From DAOTYH01 sp034435015 (lineage in GTDB: Bacteria; Chloroflexota; Anaerolineae; Aggregatilineales; UBA3940), in the NCBI GenBank assembly GCA_034435015.1, contig DAOTYH010000110.1, positions 1 to 7,283 of the forward strand: a stretch of DNA of 7,283 nucleotides, given 5' to 3'. The notes below the pieces were generated by a model. The model saw only the letters and a program-made list of their open reading frames with translations. It was not told the DNA's origin and ran no database searches. Positions 6,433 through 7,283 of the stretch are shown here, piece after piece. Position numbers and translations under genes: made by a program. The stretch's first letter is position 1. Every line of letters starts with the position of its first letter.

Positions 6433-7185
6433 TTAATGGTTGTCGAATAGCTGAAGCCCTGCCTGTCTGGCAAGTTCGAGTGTCTGAGGGGGCATCTGGC
6501 TGTCTACTGCCTGCATCGCATGAGCAACCAGCCGGCGTCCAATAATGCTGGTCGCATAATGAACCGCTTTGGCCAACAGGGTCCGGTAGACCTCGCCTGA
6601 AACTTCCGGCTGGGTGACCGTGATCTGGCTGGCTGTTATATGCACGGGCCATCCATTCTGTGCGGCTGTCCGGTCAATGATCCCCTCCATGATCTCACGA
6701 ATGCCTTGACCCCCCATGCGTCCCAGCAATACCTGCAGGGCATTTACCTGGGCGGTGAAGTATGCCAGCATGGCCGCCTGCATTTCGGAGCTGGGAGAAG
6801 GGGGAGAAGATGGGGGGAGAGGTGCCTCTTCGGGCTGTTCAACGTATTGCAGGCTGATGTTGACACCGATAAACAGCCCGGTGTCATCATAGGCCGCCTC
6901 ACTAATGAACTGGATAGCTGTCTGCGAACCGGAGCTGTCGGCGAACTCCAGTATCAGCCGGGCTGGCTCACCGGCCTTCATTGGGATGTGCAGCAGGGGG
7001 GCGGCTTCAGGCTGGCTGCACTGGAGCACTTCGTGCAACATTTTGCCGATTGGACGGTCGGCAGTCTGGTAGTTCAACATCTGGAGGGCATGGCGGTTGG
7101 CAAACACGATCCGGCCATTCAGATCGGTATACAACAACCCTAAGGGAGGGTTGGTATCCCGCTGACTAAGTCCCTTTGTGTTCAC
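6433..7185 (-). CDS. PAS-domain protein with an unassigned helical C-terminal domain
   Basis: This is a soluble 250-residue protein. Residues about 12-115 form a PAS domain: GLLYTDLNGRIVFANRHALQMLNY is the standard opening, IGKMLHEVL follows, and the last strands are TAIQFISEAAYDD then GLFIGVNIS. PAS domains bind small ligands or mediate signalling contacts; no heme- or flavin-specific residues stand out. A Pro/Ser/Glu linker at 116-134 (EQPEEAPLPPSSPPSPSS) leads to a C-terminal region (135-250) that is mostly helical with a short strand-like VHITASQITVTQPE segment at 181-194; I do not recognise it. There is no H-box, kinase ATP-binding, GGDEF, EAL or helix-turn-helix motif, so no conventional output is visible. 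The start is GTG at 7185; no other start exists back to the in-frame stop at 7237-7239. It is the first gene of a two-gene unit with the membrane protein. Confidence 0.82.
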   Translation of the reverse strand: MNTKGLSQRDTNPPLGLLYTDLNGRIVFANRHALQMLNYQTADRPIGKMLHEVLQCSQPEAAPLLHIPMKAGEPARLILEFADSSGSQTAIQFISEAAYDDTGLFIGVNISLQYVEQPEEAPLPPSSPPSPSSEMQAAMLAYFTAQVNALQVLLGRMGGQGIREIMEGIIDRTAAQNGWPVHITASQITVTQPEVSGEVYRTLLAKAVHYATSIIGRRLVAHAMQAVDSQMPPQTLELARQAGLQLFDNH

Positions 7186-7190
7186 GGTAC

Positions 7191-7196
7191 ACCTCT
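7191..7196 (-). promoter_or_regulatory. Ribosome binding site supporting the GTG start of the PAS gene
   Basis: On the minus strand AGAGGT lies 5 bases before GTG 7185. With no ATG, GTG or TTG between it and the upstream in-frame stop, it fixes a GTG start, which may imply modest translation. Confidence 0.6.
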
Positions 7197-7238
7197 GCTG
7201 GCAGGCTGGCTGGTGGTCAAAGAAACCGGCTTGCCTTC

Positions 7239-7265
7239 ATTTTATCACAACTCTCTTACTGGCAA
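7239..7265 (-). promoter_or_regulatory. Candidate sigma-70-type promoter of the PAS/membrane unit
   Basis: On the minus strand, TTGCCA (7265-7260) and TAAAAT (7244-7239) each resemble the consensus hexamers, and TGA directly before the -10 makes it an extended -10. The spacer is 15 bases, shorter than the usual 17, which an extended -10 can tolerate. Transcription would begin near 7232, giving an untranslated leader of about 45 bases before GTG 7185. This is pattern-based only; no operator is evident. Confidence 0.4.
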
Positions 7266-7283
7266 GTAGTCTGCTGTTGTCTG

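Noticed and set aside
6419..6652. A 78-residue N-terminal extension of the membrane protein
   Set aside because: It overlaps the PAS gene in another frame, is rich in Ser/Pro/Arg/Asp without hydrophobic character, and ATG 6418 has its own ribosome binding site.

Overview
This is a moderately GC-rich bacterial window carrying six protein-coding genes and no RNA genes, CRISPR array or recognisable mobile element. Four genes read rightward and two leftward. The taxon cannot be fixed from sequence alone. An F420/deazaflavin-type reductase, a membrane-anchored pentapeptide protein and a free-standing PAS protein next to a detached sensory membrane domain would suit an uncultured Chloroflexota (Anaerolineae-like) genome. 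That is a low-confidence inference from gene style, not a match to a known genome.

Layout, left to right. Positions 1-2099 (+) hold the Tex transcription accessory protein, whose 5' end lies outside the window. A 9-bp hairpin overlaps its stop codon. A leader of about 180 bp follows, carrying a perfect 16-bp palindrome. Next is a two-gene unit: an F420H2-dependent-reductase-like protein (2298-2741, +) and a CPBP/CAAX-type intramembrane protease (2738-3574, +), overlapping in ATGA. After 72 bp comes a membrane-anchored pentapeptide-repeat protein (3647-4537, +). After 78 bp more, in the same reading frame, comes a divergent GH46 chitosanase-like enzyme with a C-terminal SH3b-like domain and no visible signal peptide (4616-5593, +). 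The leftward unit converges on it with 15 bp between stop codons. It consists of a GTG-started PAS-domain protein (6433-7185, -) followed 14 bp later by an eight-helix membrane protein (5609-6418, -). A promoter candidate lies upstream, at the right edge of the window.

How the genes may work together. Tex is a housekeeping gene and looks transcriptionally closed off by its hairpin. The reductase and protease are probably translationally coupled. The pentapeptide and GH46-like genes may form an envelope-related pair, or continue the previous operon. The leftward pair looks like a sensor taken apart: a soluble PAS protein and a separate membrane sensory domain, with no kinase, cyclase or other recognisable output domain in either.

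The most interesting points are the disassembled sensor pair, the leaderless GH46-like/SH3b enzyme beside a membrane pentapeptide protein with only one in-frame TAG between them, and the 16-bp palindrome before the reductase gene. I see no clear-cut new defence system or mobile system here.
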